Made by a program: the position numbers and the translations under genes. This document shows positions 5,389 through 5,867 of a stretch of 5,867 nt of DNA, in pieces (within the stretch, counting starts at the first letter, position 1; each line of letters opens with the position of its first letter). The notes below the pieces were generated by a model. The model had not been told where the DNA came from. It worked only from the letters and a program-made list of their open reading frames with translations, and did not search any database. The stretch covers positions 1-5,867 of the forward strand of contig JALVKK010000049.1 in NCBI GenBank assembly GCA_027033875.1. The letters run 5' to 3'. This stretch comes from Flavobacteriales bacterium. Lineage in GTDB: Bacteria; Bacteroidota; Bacteroidia; Flavobacteriales; Flavobacteriaceae.

Positions 5389-5867
5389 ATGAAAAAAAAC
5401 ATCTTATTATACATATTCGTGATTTTATTAGGTTCTTATAAAATATCAGCACAAGAAGGCATTCCTATTTATCACGATTATTTGTCGGATAATTTATATT
5501 TATTGCATCCGTCAATGGCAGGTGCCAGCAGTTGTGCCAAAATACGTTTAACCGGACGTATGCAATGGTTTGATGTAGCTGACAATCCCATGTTACAAAC
5601 TTTCAGTTTTAATACGCATTTGGGACAAGAAGGGCAAAACGGCGTTGGGGCTATAATATTTAACGATAGAAATGGCTATCATTCACAAAAAGGACTGCAA
5701 TTAGCTTATGCGCATCACATTAACTTCGGTAATGGAGCAGATGTCAACAAATTGTCATTTGGTATAGCAGGTATGCTTGTACAAAATCAATTGGATGAAA
5801 CCAGTTTTGATCCCAATAGAATCGATCCTATAATCAGCGGTACTGTTCAAAGTGAAATGTATTATAA
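5389..5867 (+). CDS. PorP/SprF-family outer-membrane protein, N-terminal part (cut by window end)
   Basis: The visible 159 codons begin with a signal peptide (MKKN, hydrophobic ILLYIFVILLG, probable cleavage after SA at residue 21). The mature part starts GIPIYHDYLSDNLYLLHPSMAG, where HPSMAG (40-45) matches the family's NPAxAG motif, followed by KIRLTGRMQWF (51-61), NPMLQTFSFNTHLG (66-79), NGVGAIIFNDRNGYHSQKG (84-102) and LQLAYAHHINF (103-113). These are hallmarks of the PorP/SprF family of 14-stranded-type barrels in Bacteroidota. Family members pair with type IX secretion: SprF-like proteins help secrete or anchor a partner adhesin often encoded next door, while PorP acts with the core machinery. 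No partner is visible before the gene; one could lie after it, outside the window. Full family members are about 300 residues, so roughly half is missing. The frame is intact so far. Confidence 0.9.
   Translation, partial: MKKNILLYIFVILLGSYKISAQEGIPIYHDYLSDNLYLLHPSMAGASSCAKIRLTGRMQWFDVADNPMLQTFSFNTHLGQEGQNGVGAIIFNDRNGYHSQKGLQLAYAHHINFGNGADVNKLSFGIAGMLVQNQLDETSFDPNRIDPIISGTVQSEMYY

Overview
The window looks like chromosomal DNA from a Bacteroidota bacterium, most likely a flavobacterium. It is AT-rich. Four stretches ahead of genes match the Bacteroidota sigma factor -7 element TAnnTTTG exactly, and a fifth matches it with one mismatch. Genes start without Shine-Dalgarno sequences, behind A-rich leaders. 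The gene content is also typical of the phylum: a TonB-dependent receptor, a LytTR response regulator, a DUF6588-type protein, a PorP/SprF protein, and the block rpmB-rpmG-DUF4295-ftsY. All genes are on the + strand. I saw no tRNA, rRNA, CRISPR array, insertion sequence or broken gene.

Layout. Bases 3-1313 hold the C-terminal part of a TonB-dependent outer-membrane receptor whose start lies before the window. A very AT-rich gap follows (1314 to about 1532) with a weak hairpin and a -7 element. Next is a LytTR response regulator starting at a TTG codon (preferred start 1533, alternative 1506, end 2339). The next gap (2340-2459) contains a short direct repeat, a 13-bp palindrome and a -7 element, arranged like a regulated promoter. 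It leads into a secreted DUF6588-like protein (2460-3527).

Bases 3567-3622 hold an inverted repeat and the best promoter of the window. This drives a tight ribosomal-protein operon: bL28 (3657-3902), bL33 (3915-4103) and a 49-residue DUF4295 protein (4113-4262), probably the Bacteroidota ribosomal protein bL38. A strong intrinsic terminator (4286-4320) closes the operon. A separate promoter, whose upstream element overlaps the T-tract of that terminator, probably drives ftsY (4371-5318), the signal recognition particle receptor. The last gene (from 5389, cut off by the window end) is a PorP/SprF-family outer-membrane protein with a signal peptide.

The genes fall into two themes: translation and membrane targeting (bL28, bL33, DUF4295, FtsY), and the cell envelope (receptor, DUF6588-like protein, PorP/SprF). 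The LytTR regulator sits between envelope genes and has no histidine kinase beside it. I did not find a clearly new system. The parts most worth a second look are the operator-like structure between the LytTR gene and the DUF6588 gene, and the inverted repeat over the ribosomal-protein promoter.
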